Source of the DNA: Candidatus Eiseniibacteriota bacterium
GTDB taxonomy: Bacteria; Eisenbacteria; RBG-16-71-46; CAIMUX01
DNA length: 64,000 bases
Assembly: GCA_016712505.1 (NCBI GenBank)
Contig: JADJQY010000013.1
Coordinates: 248,001-312,000, forward strand
Reading direction: 5' to 3'
Under the pieces are notes generated by a model. The model made no database searches and was not told the DNA's origin. It saw nothing but the letters and a program-made list of their open reading frames with translations. Position numbers and translations under genes: made by a program. How positions within the stretch are numbered: position 1 is the first letter of the stretch; each line of letters starts with the position of its first letter. Shown here piece by piece: positions 33,872 to 42,863 of the stretch.

Positions 33872-35607
33872 CGGGTCGCTCCCTCCTCCATCATGGCCAC
33901 CTCCGGCCCGCTATGATGACGTCCGCCCTTTCCGTAGATCTCACCCAGGCGCTCGCGCGCGTTGCGTCGGGCCACGCGGCGGATCAGTCCGAAGACGACG
34001 ACCAGCGCGGCGATGCCGAGGGTATTGAGGTACTTCAAGGCTGCCTTCGCGCCCGACGACAGCTCCTTCAGCGGACGCTCGGTCGCCCCGCGCGAGCGGA
34101 TGGCGATGAGATCATCGCCGCTCGCGAGGAAGTCGAGCGCGTTCTGGAGCAGGAGCGCATTGGCCGGATACATGCGCAAGAACTGGTTCGTCACGAAGGA
34201 GGACGAACCGATGACCAGGATCTGGGTCTCCGGGCTCTCGGTCAGCGGCGTGTCGGTCGAGGTCGGTGTTCCCTCGGCCGCTGCGGTGGCCGGGGGAACC
34301 GGCCTCCCGGCGTAGAGGCTGCCGAAGCGCCCGCTGGCCAGTACGGCCAGAGGCATCGACTGTCCCATCTGATTGACCGGCTGGGTCATCAACGCCTGGG
34401 GGTTCAGTTCATAGCGCCCTTCCTGCGTCCAGGCCTTGTCGGTCGACTTGGCCAGCACCACCGCCTTCACATTCGGCTGGGTGGCGTTGGTTCCCGCGAC
34501 CGGAGAGGGCTCCTTGCTCTTGGTGTCGGCCTCGATCGGCAGGTTGACCTCGAGCGGCGCGGTCCAGGGGAGGGTCACCGCCTCGAGTCCGGCGGTGATC
34601 GGATTGGAGAGGTTCAATCCGCCGAGCTGCTGGGAAACACTGGGCCAGAGGGGATACCGCACCTGGTAAGCCATGTACCCCTGGGAAAAGGTGGCCGACT
34701 CGCAGCGCGGATCGAGCACCAGCGCCGACTTGATGCCGACGCCGTAGTGTCCCAGGAGTTCATCCAGGCCGCTGCGGGCCGGCATCGCGGCGAGCCCCAT
34801 CTGTTCATTCATGGTGATCGGGTCGACCAGGAAGACCGCCTTGCCGCCGCGCATGATGAACTGATCGATCTGGTAGGCCTCGCGCGGCGCGACGTTCTTC
34901 GAGCCGGCGACGATCAGGGTCTTGATGTCCGTCGGTACTTCCACCTGGCCGTCACCCAGGTCGACCGCTCGAACCTCGTACTGGGTCTCCAGCGTGCGCT
35001 TGATCCCTTCCAGCTCGCGGTCCAGGGTCCGCTCACCGTTGCCGGAGAGGAAACCGAGGGACGGCTCCTCCTTGCGGGTGAGCTTGACGATGGCCGCGGA
35101 CAGGTCGTACTCGAGGTTGGAGACATCCTCGACCACCGGAATCGCCTCGACCTTGTCGCCGTACTGGAGGCCGATCCCGAGATAGACGTTCGAGACCTGG
35201 TATTGGTCCTTCTCCAGGACGTTCATCTGCAGCTCGGGGATATTCATGGTGCGCGCCTGCCCCTTCAGATCCTCGCTCGTGCCGGGATCGAAGAAGCGGA
35301 CGTTGAGGTTCCCCTTGGAGTAGACCTCGTACTCCTTGAGCAGGTCGGCCACCTGCTGCTCGAGATTGGCCAACTGCGGGGGAAGCTTCTTGGAGAAGAA
35401 GCACTTCACCGTGACCACGTCGTCGAGCCGACGCAGGATGTTCTTCGTCGAGGGGGAGATGGTGAACTCGCGCCCCTCGGTCAGATCGAGTCGCCCGAAC
35501 ACCTGGGTGCCGATGACATTCGCCGCGATCAGGATGCCGGCCATGATGAGAACGGCGAGGCCGGAGTTCACACCGTATTTCAGAACGCGTTCTTTCTTGT
35601 CTGCCAT
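33868..35607 (-). CDS. gldG: GldG-like ABC transporter auxiliary protein
   Basis: A 579-residue membrane protein. One helix near the N-terminus (GLAVLIMAGILIAANVIGTQVF) precedes an ABC_transp_aux / IFT52-like periplasmic domain (LTEGREFTISPSTKNILRRL, VRFFDPGTSEDL, LGFLSGNGERTLDREL, IVAGSKNVAPREAYQIDQFIMRGGKAVFLVDP). A second helix near the C-terminus (ALKYLNTLGIAALVVVFGLI) ends in a basic tail. In Flavobacterium GldG acts with GldA and GldF and was linked to gliding, but the trio also occurs in non-gliders. Here it sits between the GldF-like permease (13-bp gap) and DUF4340 (4-bp overlap). Confidence 0.85.
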   Translation of the reverse strand: MADKKERVLKYGVNSGLAVLIMAGILIAANVIGTQVFGRLDLTEGREFTISPSTKNILRRLDDVVTVKCFFSKKLPPQLANLEQQVADLLKEYEVYSKGNLNVRFFDPGTSEDLKGQARTMNIPELQMNVLEKDQYQVSNVYLGIGLQYGDKVEAIPVVEDVSNLEYDLSAAIVKLTRKEEPSLGFLSGNGERTLDRELEGIKRTLETQYEVRAVDLGDGQVEVPTDIKTLIVAGSKNVAPREAYQIDQFIMRGGKAVFLVDPITMNEQMGLAAMPARSGLDELLGHYGVGIKSALVLDPRCESATFSQGYMAYQVRYPLWPSVSQQLGGLNLSNPITAGLEAVTLPWTAPLEVNLPIEADTKSKEPSPVAGTNATQPNVKAVVLAKSTDKAWTQEGRYELNPQALMTQPVNQMGQSMPLAVLASGRFGSLYAGRPVPPATAAAEGTPTSTDTPLTESPETQILVIGSSSFVTNQFLRMYPANALLLQNALDFLASGDDLIAIRSRGATERPLKELSSGAKAALKYLNTLGIAALVVVFGLIRRVARRNARERLGEIYGKGGRHHSGPEVAMMEEGATR

Positions 35608-35620
35608 GACAGCCTCCCGC

Positions 35621-36346
35621 TTAGCTCCACTTCCGGCTTTCGATCTGTCGCACGTTCAAGAAGAGGAAGAACGTGATGATCGAGGCGTAATACAACACGT
35701 CCCGGGTGTCGATCACCCCGCGCCCGATCGACTCGAAATGAGCCGAGATGCTCAGGGTGGCGAAGAACGGGACGAGGGCCTGCGGCACCGCCGAGAGAAC
35801 CGGTGGTGTCCCGATGACGTAGAGCACGAAGCAGATCACCGCGGTGACGATGAAGGCGACGATCTGGTTGGCGGTGGTCGACGAGGCCCAGAGCCCGATG
35901 GCGAGGAACGCCCCTCCGACCAGCACGCACCCGAGGTAGCCGCAGATCAGGGCGCCGTCGTCCGGATTGCCCAGGCCGATGATGGTGAAGGCGAGCGGCA
36001 AGGTGAGGGCCAGGGTCACCTTGAGGAAGAGGAGGGCGGCGAAGAACTTGCCCAACACCACTTCCCAGTCCTTGACCGGGAAGGTGAGGAGTAGCTCCAC
36101 CGTGCCGAGTTTCTTCTCCTCCGCCCAGAGCCGCATGGTGACCGCCGGCACGAAGAAGAGGAAGAGCCAGGGCACGAAGAAGAAATAGTCGCGCATGGTC
36201 GCCTGGCCGATGGTGAAGAACCCGCCGAACCAGAAGAAGAGCCAGTTCGACAAGACCAGGAACAGGGTGATGAAGATGTAGGCGATGGTGGACTGGAAGT
36301 AACTGGCGAACTCTTTTCGGGTCAAAGTCAGTACGGTCGTCGACAT
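35621..36346 (-). CDS. gldF: GldF-like ABC-2 permease
   Basis: A 241-residue ABC-2 type membrane subunit with six helices (STIAYIFITLFLVLSNWLFFWF, DYFFFVPWLFLFFVPAVTMRLW, FFAALLFLKVTLALTLPLAFT, ALICGYLGCVLVGGAFLAIGLW, IVAFIVTAVICFVLYVIG, and a last one before KWS). The LWAEEKKLGTVELLLTFPVKDWEVVLGKF loop is the coupling-helix signature of this family. It lies 1 bp after the ATPase gene. Substrate unknown. Confidence 0.88.
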   Translation of the reverse strand: MSTTVLTLTRKEFASYFQSTIAYIFITLFLVLSNWLFFWFGGFFTIGQATMRDYFFFVPWLFLFFVPAVTMRLWAEEKKLGTVELLLTFPVKDWEVVLGKFFAALLFLKVTLALTLPLAFTIIGLGNPDDGALICGYLGCVLVGGAFLAIGLWASSTTANQIVAFIVTAVICFVLYVIGTPPVLSAVPQALVPFFATLSISAHFESIGRGVIDTRDVLYYASIITFFLFLNVRQIESRKWS

Positions 36347-36347
36347 C

Positions 36348-37289
36348 TCACTTCTCTCCCACGGTGAGCTTGGTGAACACCTGCTCCAGGCTGAGCGACT
36401 CGGCGTGCAGCTCGGTCAGGATCCAGTTCTGGGCGACCGCGAGACGGAAGATCTCCTCCTCGAGGTCGGAGCCGGCGCCGCTCCAGGTCAGCTCGTAGCG
36501 GCACGTGCCCGCCTTGATCGCTTCCAGCGGCCGGACCCGGGTCACGCCATTCATGGCGCGCAGCCGCGGCTCCACTTCGGCCGCGCCGGCCTTGAAGGAG
36601 GCTCGGGCGCTCTGCTCTCCGGCCGCGCGACGGGTCAGTTCCTCCGGCGTCCCCTGGGCCACGATCCGTCCCTCGTTGATGATCAGGACGCGGCTGCAGG
36701 TCGCTTCGACTTCGGGCAGGATGTGGGTGGAGAGGATCACCGTCTTCTCGCGCCCGATGTCGCGGATCAACTGCCGGATCTCGATGATCTGATTCGGGTC
36801 GAGACCGGTGGTCGGCTCGTCCAGCACCAGCACATCGGGGTTGTGAATGAGGGTGGCCGCAAGTCCCACCCGCTGACGGTATCCCTTGGAGAGCTGCCCG
36901 ATGTCCTTCTTGACCATCGGTCCGAGCCCGCAGGCGTCGACCATCTCGTGGATCCGGCGGGGAAGCTCCGTTTTGGGCACTTCGCGCATCCCGCCGACGA
37001 ACTCGAGGTACTCGATCACGCCCATGTCGAGGTAGAGCGGGGCGCTCTCCGGCAGGTAGCCGATCCGCTTCCGCACCTCGACCGGGTTCTCGAACACGTC
37101 GTGCCCGGCCACCTTGGCGCTCCCGCCGTCGGCCGGCAGGTAGCAGGTCAAGACGCGCATGGTGGTCGTCTTTCCGGCACCGTTCGGGCCAAGGAAGCCG
37201 ACCACCTCGCCACGCGGCACCTCGAACGAGACGTCGTTGACCGCCACGTTCGGGCCGTATCGTTTCACCAGATTGCGAACTTCGATCAT
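36348..37289 (-). CDS. gldA: GldA-like ABC transporter ATPase
   Basis: A 313-residue ABC ATPase. Walker A is GPNGAGKTT (34-42), the signature is LSKGYRQRVGLA, and Walker B is VLVLDEPTTGLDPNQ with the H-loop in VILSTHILPEVEATC. A C-terminal 90-residue extension (GVTRVRPLEAIKAGTCRYELTW) is the usual DUF4162-like tail. It energises the GldF/GldG membrane partners encoded just downstream. A good promoter lies at 37548-37576, giving a long leader of about 250 nt. Confidence 0.9.
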   Translation of the reverse strand: MIEVRNLVKRYGPNVAVNDVSFEVPRGEVVGFLGPNGAGKTTTMRVLTCYLPADGGSAKVAGHDVFENPVEVRKRIGYLPESAPLYLDMGVIEYLEFVGGMREVPKTELPRRIHEMVDACGLGPMVKKDIGQLSKGYRQRVGLAATLIHNPDVLVLDEPTTGLDPNQIIEIRQLIRDIGREKTVILSTHILPEVEATCSRVLIINEGRIVAQGTPEELTRRAAGEQSARASFKAGAAEVEPRLRAMNGVTRVRPLEAIKAGTCRYELTWSGAGSDLEEEIFRLAVAQNWILTELHAESLSLEQVFTKLTVGEK

Positions 37290-37631
37290 CGCGAGCCCTT
37301 TCCTCCGCGTTCTTTCCGACGACAGTCAGCCGTGAGCGGGCCGGTGCCGGTCGGAGCATCCCGATTCTGATCAATGTTCGTTGTCGGAGCGCCGCGCCGC
37401 TTGCAGCCGTCGCTCCGTGCCACTCGACCGATACGTCGCCACCGTGCCGCGCGCAGCCGACTGGGCGTGCGGCCCGGAAGCGTTCCGGCGAGTCTGGGGG
37501 GCCCTCTCCCTCGGGCGTCCGAGCGGGGACGTCCGGGAGAAGCGCGAAGTATAGGTAGGCCAGGGCGGAGGGTCAACGGAGTGGCGGGGTCCGCGCACGC
37601 GAGGTCGGGCCGCTCCCGTCCGCGTCCCGCC
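37290..37631. other. Leader/intergenic region upstream of gldA
   Basis: This 342-bp stretch has no supported gene. It carries the gldA promoter candidate at its right end and then about 250 nt of GC-rich untranslated leader on the minus strand, in which I see no recognised riboswitch. The M29 aminopeptidase gene ends at its right border. Confidence 0.6.
37548..37576 (-). promoter_or_regulatory. Sigma70-type promoter for the gldA-gldF-gldG-DUF4340 operon
   Basis: On the minus strand TTGACC (37571-37576) and TATACT (37548-37553) are separated by exactly 17 bp. This is the best housekeeping-type promoter seen in the window. Transcription would start near 37541. Confidence 0.6.
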
Positions 37632-38987
37632 TCAGTCGACCAGGCGCCCGTTTTCGACCAGGAGGTGGTCCCCGGCGCGCAGGGTGGCTCGAGCCATCGG
37701 CAGCGCGAGGCCGAAGGTGGAGCGGACGTCGCCGCCCAGCAGTTCGTTGTTTCCGAGTCCGAGGGTGACCACCCCCGAGAGGCAGCAGTCGAGGGCCGGC
37801 ACTCCGGTCAGGCCCGCGGCCTGCAGATTGGCCCCGACGCGGAGCTCGGAGACGACGTTCCAGTCACCCAGGGCAGATTCGAGCCGGTGGCGCAGATCGT
37901 CCGCCCCCTGGCCCGCCTTCCAGTCGGTCAGCACCCCCTGGTGGATCTCGAGTTCGAGATCCCGGACATGTCCCCGTCCGATGTAGGCCGACTCGACTGA
38001 GATCCGGCCCTCGGCTGCGCGGCCCGCCGGGAGGTACCCAAGCGCGCCGGCCGGCAACTCGTCGAAACACCGGCCCGCGGCGAGGTCGTCCGGGCAGATG
38101 ATTCCGTCGCTCAGGTAGGCCGACTTCGGATCGATGTCGAAGGCGAGCGATCCGCCCCGTCCGTCCTGGAGCGAGAATCGGCTCTCGGACCCGACCTTGG
38201 CCCGCAGGCGATCGAGTCGGGCCCGGAGCTCGGGATAGTCGACTCCCAGGCTCCGCCAGTAGACGTCGATGCACTGCTCAGGGGAGAGATCCCCCCCGGC
38301 GAACCCCGAGAGGTGGGGGAGGGAAACCTCGATGTAGCGCAGGCCGCGCTGGCGCATCGACCGGTGCCACCTCGAGACCGATTCCATCAGATGGGGGAGC
38401 TTGGGCAAGAGGTCGGGTCCGGGGGGACCGCCCTGCGGGATCGTGGTCGAGAGGTAGATGCCGGCGTCGAGCGCCTGGTCATCGAGCTCCGGGAGGAACG
38501 GCATCGCGGCGAGCTCCTCGACCGAATGGCGCTCCAGGGTGCGGATGATGGTGTTTCGTGACCACATCTTCACCAGGGGGCGGGCCTGCACCGCCTCGAG
38601 TTCGACCTGGAGCGCCTCGGCCAATTCCAGCGCGGGGGCGCTGAACATGAGCAGCACCCGCTCGCCGGTGCCGACCCGAAGGCAGTCGTGGACCAGATTG
38701 CGAGCGAAGGAGGCGAGGTCGAACTGCAGCACCTCGTCCCGCCGCCAGCGGAGAAAGGCCAGTTCGGCCGAACGGAGCATGGCGTCGGTCGTTTCGGAGC
38801 GGGCTCCGCCGAGGGCGGGGTCGACCACGAAGTGACGCGCGGTCGCCTGGAAGATGCGCTCTTCCTTCCAGCGCTTCCGGCCCCGGCCGGTCTCGCGGAC
38901 GAGCCCGTGGCGCAGCAACTGCCCCAGGTGATAGTGCGCGCGGTTGGCCGGGATCCCCAGCCGCTCCCCGACCTGTGCGCCGGTCAT
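37632..38987 (-). CDS. M29-like aminopeptidase with N-terminal winged-helix domain (true start probably upstream)
   Basis: From ATG 38987 the product is 451 residues. Residues 1-60 are most of an ArsR-like winged helix (MTGAQVGERLGIPANRAHYHLGQLLRHGLVRETGRG), followed by an M29 (AmpS/aminopeptidase T) metallopeptidase: ERVLLMFSAPALELAEALQ, QARPLVKMWSRNTIIRTL, AELRARLDRLRAKVG-like linker, IPQGG, LPAGALGYLPAGRAAEGRI, and SELRVGANLQAAG near the end. The first helix of the winged helix (LRALAQEERLRILHLLGGEA) is encoded just upstream in the same frame, but that stretch has no ATG, GTG or TTG. An ACG at 39107-39105 lies six bases after agagagg. The fusion suggests either a peptidase that senses DNA or a regulator using a peptidase fold for ligand binding. 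Confidence 0.75.
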   Translation of the reverse strand: MTGAQVGERLGIPANRAHYHLGQLLRHGLVRETGRGRKRWKEERIFQATARHFVVDPALGGARSETTDAMLRSAELAFLRWRRDEVLQFDLASFARNLVHDCLRVGTGERVLLMFSAPALELAEALQVELEAVQARPLVKMWSRNTIIRTLERHSVEELAAMPFLPELDDQALDAGIYLSTTIPQGGPPGPDLLPKLPHLMESVSRWHRSMRQRGLRYIEVSLPHLSGFAGGDLSPEQCIDVYWRSLGVDYPELRARLDRLRAKVGSESRFSLQDGRGGSLAFDIDPKSAYLSDGIICPDDLAAGRCFDELPAGALGYLPAGRAAEGRISVESAYIGRGHVRDLELEIHQGVLTDWKAGQGADDLRHRLESALGDWNVVSELRVGANLQAAGLTGVPALDCCLSGVVTLGLGNNELLGGDVRSTFGLALPMARATLRAGDHLLVENGRLVD

Positions 38988-39107
38988 CGCCTCGCCCCCG
39001 AGCAGATGGAGGATGCGTAGCCGCTCCTCCTGCGCCAGAGCGCGGAGTTCACCCGGTCGCGACAGGACCTGGAAGTCACGTCCGGCGTTCGTGTCCTTCG
39101 AGTCCGT

Positions 39108-39379
39108 GGTCGCCTCTCTTCCGATTGCGATCGGGCAACGCCCGTCGCCCGCCGCCCTCTACTTAAGCCCTGGGGGACGGGGAGGCCAGAGACCATTCCT
39201 TTCTCAACCCGGGCCGAAGTCACGGCGCTGCTTATCGTCGCTCCCCCGGGCGCCGGGCACCCCGCCCGGGCGCATTCAAGCATCACTGAAGAGTATCGCC
39301 GGGCGACCGTCCGGCGGTATCGCTTATTGAGACCCGTGGTGCGAATCCGGGCCCCTCGTCCCAACCGAAGTGGGCCGGC
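39108..39379. other. Intergenic region between the glutamine synthetase gene and the M29 gene, two hairpins
   Basis: The sequence holds a GC-rich hairpin (gcgccgggc at 39250-39258 with gcccgggcgc at 39264-39273) and a second one near 39294-39320 (tatcgccgg with ccggcggta). Either may end the transcript of the glutamine synthetase family gene, which stops at 39380. The agagagg site at about 39111-39117 on the minus strand belongs to the likely true start of the M29 gene. Confidence 0.45.
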
Positions 39380-40798
39380 TCAAAGATCGAAGTAAAGGGC
39401 GACCTCGTACGGATGGGGCCGGGTGGCCACCCCTCGGTCCTCCGCCCGCTTGGCCGCGATCCAGCGCTCCAGCAGCGGACGGTGGAACACCTCCCCGGCG
39501 AGCAGGAAGTCGTGATCCGATTCGACCGCGTCGAGCGCCTCGGCCAGCGACCGGGGCAAGGGGCGAATCTCGCGGCGCTCGGCGTCGCTCATGGCAAAGA
39601 CGTCCCGATCGATCGGACCGAAGCCCAGCGCGGTCGGGTCCAGATTCCGCCGGATTCCGTCGAGCCCGGCCATCAGCTGTGCCGCCATGGCGAGATAGAC
39701 GTTTCCCGTGGCATCGGGGGGGCGGAACTCGATTCGGGTGGTGTCGGGCTTGTCGGCGTACTTCGGCACCCGGATGGCCGCGCTCCGGTTCCCGAGGCTG
39801 AAGAAGGCGTTCACCGGCGCCTCGTATCCGGGAACGAGCCGGCGATAGGAGTTGGTCGATGGGTTGGTGAAGGCGAGAACGGCGGGGCCGTGGAGGAGCA
39901 AGCCGGCGACATAGGCGAGCGCGGTGCGGCTCAGCTTGGCGTACCCGGCCGGATCGTAGAAGAGATTCCCTCCGGCCCCCTTCAACATCTGGTGGAAGTG
40001 CATCCCGTTCCCAGCTTCGCCGAAAAGCGGCTTGGGCATGTAGGTCACGGTCTGGTCGTGGCGACGCGCGGTCATGCGCGTGGCGTACTTGACCAGCTGG
40101 GTGGCGTCCGCCGCCTCGCGCAGCCCGAGCATCGGAATCTCGATCTCGCACTGCCCCGGTCCACCGACTTCGTGGTGGTGGTACTTCACCGGGATTCCCA
40201 TCTCCTCGAGCACGAGACACATCTCGCTGCGCAGGTCGTGCAGTTGATCCTTGGGTGGGATCGCGTGATAGCCGCCGTGGAGCGGGATCAGGTGGCCGTG
40301 GCCTCCTTCCGCGCTGTGCCAGTCGGCTTCACGGCTCTGAAGGCGATATCCGGCAGCGTTGACCTCGTTCTCCCAGGAGACGCGGTCGAAGACATAGAAC
40401 TCGTACTCCGGTCCCCAGACACTTGCTTCGGCGATCCCCTCGGCGCGCATGAACGCTTCGGCCCGGAGCGCCACCGTTCTGGGATCCGCCGGCGACGACT
40501 CGCGCGTGTCGGCCTCGTGTACGCTGCAGAGGAACGAGAGGGTCTCAGCCTGACAGAAGGGGTCGCGGAAGCCGGTGGTGAGTTCGGGGCGGAGGACGAG
40601 GTCGCCCGATTTGACCGAGCGGAGTCCCAGAGCGGAACCATCGAAACCGACCCCTTCCTCGAGCAGCCGCTCATCGAACGCCGCGGCGGGCACCGTCACA
40701 TGGTGGAGTCGCCCCGGCAGATCGGTGAACTTCAGATCCACCATGCGCACGTCGTGCTTTCGGATCCACTCCCGCGCCGTTTCGTAGTTCGAGAACAT
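39380..40798 (-). CDS. glnA: Glutamine synthetase family protein (type I)
   Basis: A 472-residue cytosolic GS I enzyme that makes glutamine from glutamate, ammonia and ATP. Motifs are VDLKFTDLPGRLHHVTVP, EGVGFDGSALGL, GPEYEFYVFD (metal site), NGMHFHQML (ATP/metal His), AFTNPSTNSYRRLVPGYEAP (ammonia/glutamate loop) and RIEFRPPDATGNVYLA. It is most like GS I-alpha or related enzymes; the beta-type adenylylation Tyr region (NLYDLPPEE in E. coli) is replaced by NLDPTALGFG, so control by adenylylation is unlikely. ATG 40798 follows gaggagg by 5 bp and was preferred to the adjacent GTG. No ammonium transporter or PII gene is near. Confidence 0.9.
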   Translation of the reverse strand: MFSNYETAREWIRKHDVRMVDLKFTDLPGRLHHVTVPAAAFDERLLEEGVGFDGSALGLRSVKSGDLVLRPELTTGFRDPFCQAETLSFLCSVHEADTRESSPADPRTVALRAEAFMRAEGIAEASVWGPEYEFYVFDRVSWENEVNAAGYRLQSREADWHSAEGGHGHLIPLHGGYHAIPPKDQLHDLRSEMCLVLEEMGIPVKYHHHEVGGPGQCEIEIPMLGLREAADATQLVKYATRMTARRHDQTVTYMPKPLFGEAGNGMHFHQMLKGAGGNLFYDPAGYAKLSRTALAYVAGLLLHGPAVLAFTNPSTNSYRRLVPGYEAPVNAFFSLGNRSAAIRVPKYADKPDTTRIEFRPPDATGNVYLAMAAQLMAGLDGIRRNLDPTALGFGPIDRDVFAMSDAERREIRPLPRSLAEALDAVESDHDFLLAGEVFHRPLLERWIAAKRAEDRGVATRPHPYEVALYFDL

Positions 40799-40904
40799 CA
40801 CCGCCTCCTCTCCTCCACCCAGTCCGCATCGGGTCTCGACTCAAGGGCGAAGATGGCAGAAGCGAAGGCCGATCGCACCGGTCTCGTGCGACGAAGAGCG
40901 AAAT

Positions 40905-40936
40905 GCAGGTGGTCGATCGAAGCATGATGCACCTGC
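40905..40936 (-). terminator. Hairpin between the ABC exporter operon and glnA
   Basis: gcaggtg (40905-40911) pairs with cacctgc (40930-40936) over an 18-nt loop, 38 bp past the ABC exporter stop. A second short hairpin (cgcac/gtgcg) lies at about 40874-40890. They could end the exporter transcript or form a glnA leader structure; the sequence does not decide. Confidence 0.35.
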
Positions 40937-40973
40937 GACCCGATCGCGATCGACCGGGCCGCTCCGCGCGGGG

Positions 40974-42863
40974 TTACACGCCCAGTCGCTCCCGCTCTTC
41001 CTCACGGGTCAGGAAGCCGCGGTAGGCTTCACAGCGCCCGGACAACTCCGGGTGGGTGCCTTGGTCGACCAGCGTGCCCTGGTCGAAGACGAGGATGCGG
41101 TCGGCGCGGCGGATGGTTGCCAGTCGATGGCTGACCACCAGCACGATCGCTTCCGGGCAGAGCTCCTGCAGATCCCTCCAGAGCTGGTCCTCGTTGCGGG
41201 CGTCGAGGCTCGCGGTGCAGTCGTCGAGCAGCAGCAGCTCCGGGGCATCGAAGATCGCGCGCGCGATCGAGACGCGCTGGCGCTGTCCCCCGCTCACCAG
41301 CGTCCCCTTCTGTCCGAGAACCGTGCCGGAGCCCGCGGGCATGGCGCGGAGCTCCTCCCCCATCTGCGCGATCTCGAGGGCGCGGGTGATCCGGGCCTCG
41401 GTCGCAGCACCGGTCTCTGCTCTCCCGAGCCGAACGTTCTCGGCGATCGACTCGCTGAAGAGGAGCGATTCCTGCGGCGCATAGCCGACCCGCCGACGGT
41501 AGCTTTCCGGATCGTACTCGGCCAGAGGCCGACCATTGACCGCGATCACCCCCTGCAGGGGATCGAGCAATCCGGCCAAGAGGCGAAGGACGGTCGTCTT
41601 CCCCGCCCCCACCGACCCGACCAGGGCGATCGTCTCTCTGCGGGACAGTTCGAACGAGAGGCCTCGGAGGACCGGTCGACCAGGTTCGTACTCGACCGCA
41701 ACCTGCCGGAACGAGATCCGGTCGATCCGTTCGAGCGGAATCGATGCGCCGGTCTCGCGCTCCTCAGGCCGGCGGTCGCCATGGCCGCGCGATGCCGGCG
41801 TCCGTCCCGCGGGGAAGGCGTTGATCTCCTCGACGCGGTCGATGCTGACGAAGGCCTGGCGTGCCGTGACCAGCACATTGGGCAGGTCCATCATCGGTTG
41901 CACCAGCAGGTCGAGATAGACGAAGAGGGCGTACAGGGTGCCAAGGGTCATCTCGGCCCGGAGCACCATCACCCCGCCCGCCCCCAGTACCACGAGCTGG
42001 CCCACCCGGCTGGCCGTGGTCTCGAGCACGAAGAAGAGCGCCCAGAGTTGCTGCACCCGGAACTGCACCTCGAAGCGGCGGCCGAGGATTTCGCCCAGCG
42101 CGCGCGACTGTCCCTCTTCGGCCCGGAACGCCTTGACGATCCGGACACCGGAGAAGGTCGCTTCGAGCAGATCGTTCGTCTCCGAAACCGCCTTCGCCTG
42201 GGCGTCGTAGGCGCTGGTCAGCTTCTGCCGCACCGCGTAGATGCACCAGAGAAGCAGGGGGAGCGGCAACACGGCGAGGAGGGAGAGGCGCCAGTCGAGC
42301 AGGAACATCGCCGCGACGCAGAAGGTGATCTTGCTCCCAGAGTCGAGTGCGCGGAAGAAGCCGGAACAGAGGAACCAGGAGATCTTCGGGTACTCCGAGA
42401 TGTCGTCGAGGAGCCGCGTGACCAGGTCGCCGGTGCGGAACCGGCGGAAGAAGTGGTGGTCCTTGCCGAGCAGCGAGGTGAAGACGCGGGTTCGGACCAG
42501 GCGGTCGAAGGTCAGGTTCATGTAGGCCCGCGCGCCGGGGTAGAAGCCGGCGAGGAAGCGCGCCACGGCGATCGCGCCCAGCATCGCCAGGGCATTCTGC
42601 AACAGCGCGCGCGGAAACCCGCCGGTGCCGCTCGCCAGTCCCTCGCCGATTCGGTCGAGCACCAGCTTGAACACCAGTGGATAGGCGATGGCCACGCCGC
42701 TCGAGACCAGGGTGAAGGCGAAGAGAAACACCAGGGCGCCGCGGTGGGGCCGCCACAGTTCGGCGATCCAGCGGAGCTTGCCGCGCACGCCGCCCGGAAT
42801 CGCAAAGGGGGGCTCCGTTCGCTCCTCGGTTCGGATGGCTGGATCCTGAGCCGCGACGCTCAT
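40974..42863 (-). CDS. ABC exporter half-transporter with degenerate Walker B (heterodimer partner A)
   Basis: A 629-residue type IV ABC exporter subunit, six transmembrane helices then an ATPase. Walker A is GSVGAGKTT, the signature is the canonical VSGGQRQR, and Walker B is ELLLLDDCTASLD, where Asp replaces the catalytic Glu. That is the pattern of the degenerate subunit in heterodimeric exporters such as TM287/288 and BmrCD. The start ATG 42863 overlaps the upstream partner's stop as ATGA. The open frame continues further but only as a shadow over the partner. Such pumps export lipids, drugs or peptides; the substrate cannot be inferred. Confidence 0.92.
   Translation of the reverse strand: MSVAAQDPAIRTEERTEPPFAIPGGVRGKLRWIAELWRPHRGALVFLFAFTLVSSGVAIAYPLVFKLVLDRIGEGLASGTGGFPRALLQNALAMLGAIAVARFLAGFYPGARAYMNLTFDRLVRTRVFTSLLGKDHHFFRRFRTGDLVTRLLDDISEYPKISWFLCSGFFRALDSGSKITFCVAAMFLLDWRLSLLAVLPLPLLLWCIYAVRQKLTSAYDAQAKAVSETNDLLEATFSGVRIVKAFRAEEGQSRALGEILGRRFEVQFRVQQLWALFFVLETTASRVGQLVVLGAGGVMVLRAEMTLGTLYALFVYLDLLVQPMMDLPNVLVTARQAFVSIDRVEEINAFPAGRTPASRGHGDRRPEERETGASIPLERIDRISFRQVAVEYEPGRPVLRGLSFELSRRETIALVGSVGAGKTTVLRLLAGLLDPLQGVIAVNGRPLAEYDPESYRRRVGYAPQESLLFSESIAENVRLGRAETGAATEARITRALEIAQMGEELRAMPAGSGTVLGQKGTLVSGGQRQRVSIARAIFDAPELLLLDDCTASLDARNEDQLWRDLQELCPEAIVLVVSHRLATIRRADRILVFDQGTLVDQGTHPELSGRCEAYRGFLTREEERERLGV

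Noticed and set aside
39330..39362. Possible tRNA 3' half, from the T-loop-like ggtgcgaatccggg
   Set aside because: The T stem does not pair well, and no D arm, anticodon arm or matching acceptor strand was found within 90 bases.
40802..40973. Glutamine riboswitch in the glnA leader
   Set aside because: Two small hairpins are present but they do not match any glutamine or glnA RNA motif I know; they may simply end the upstream ABC operon.
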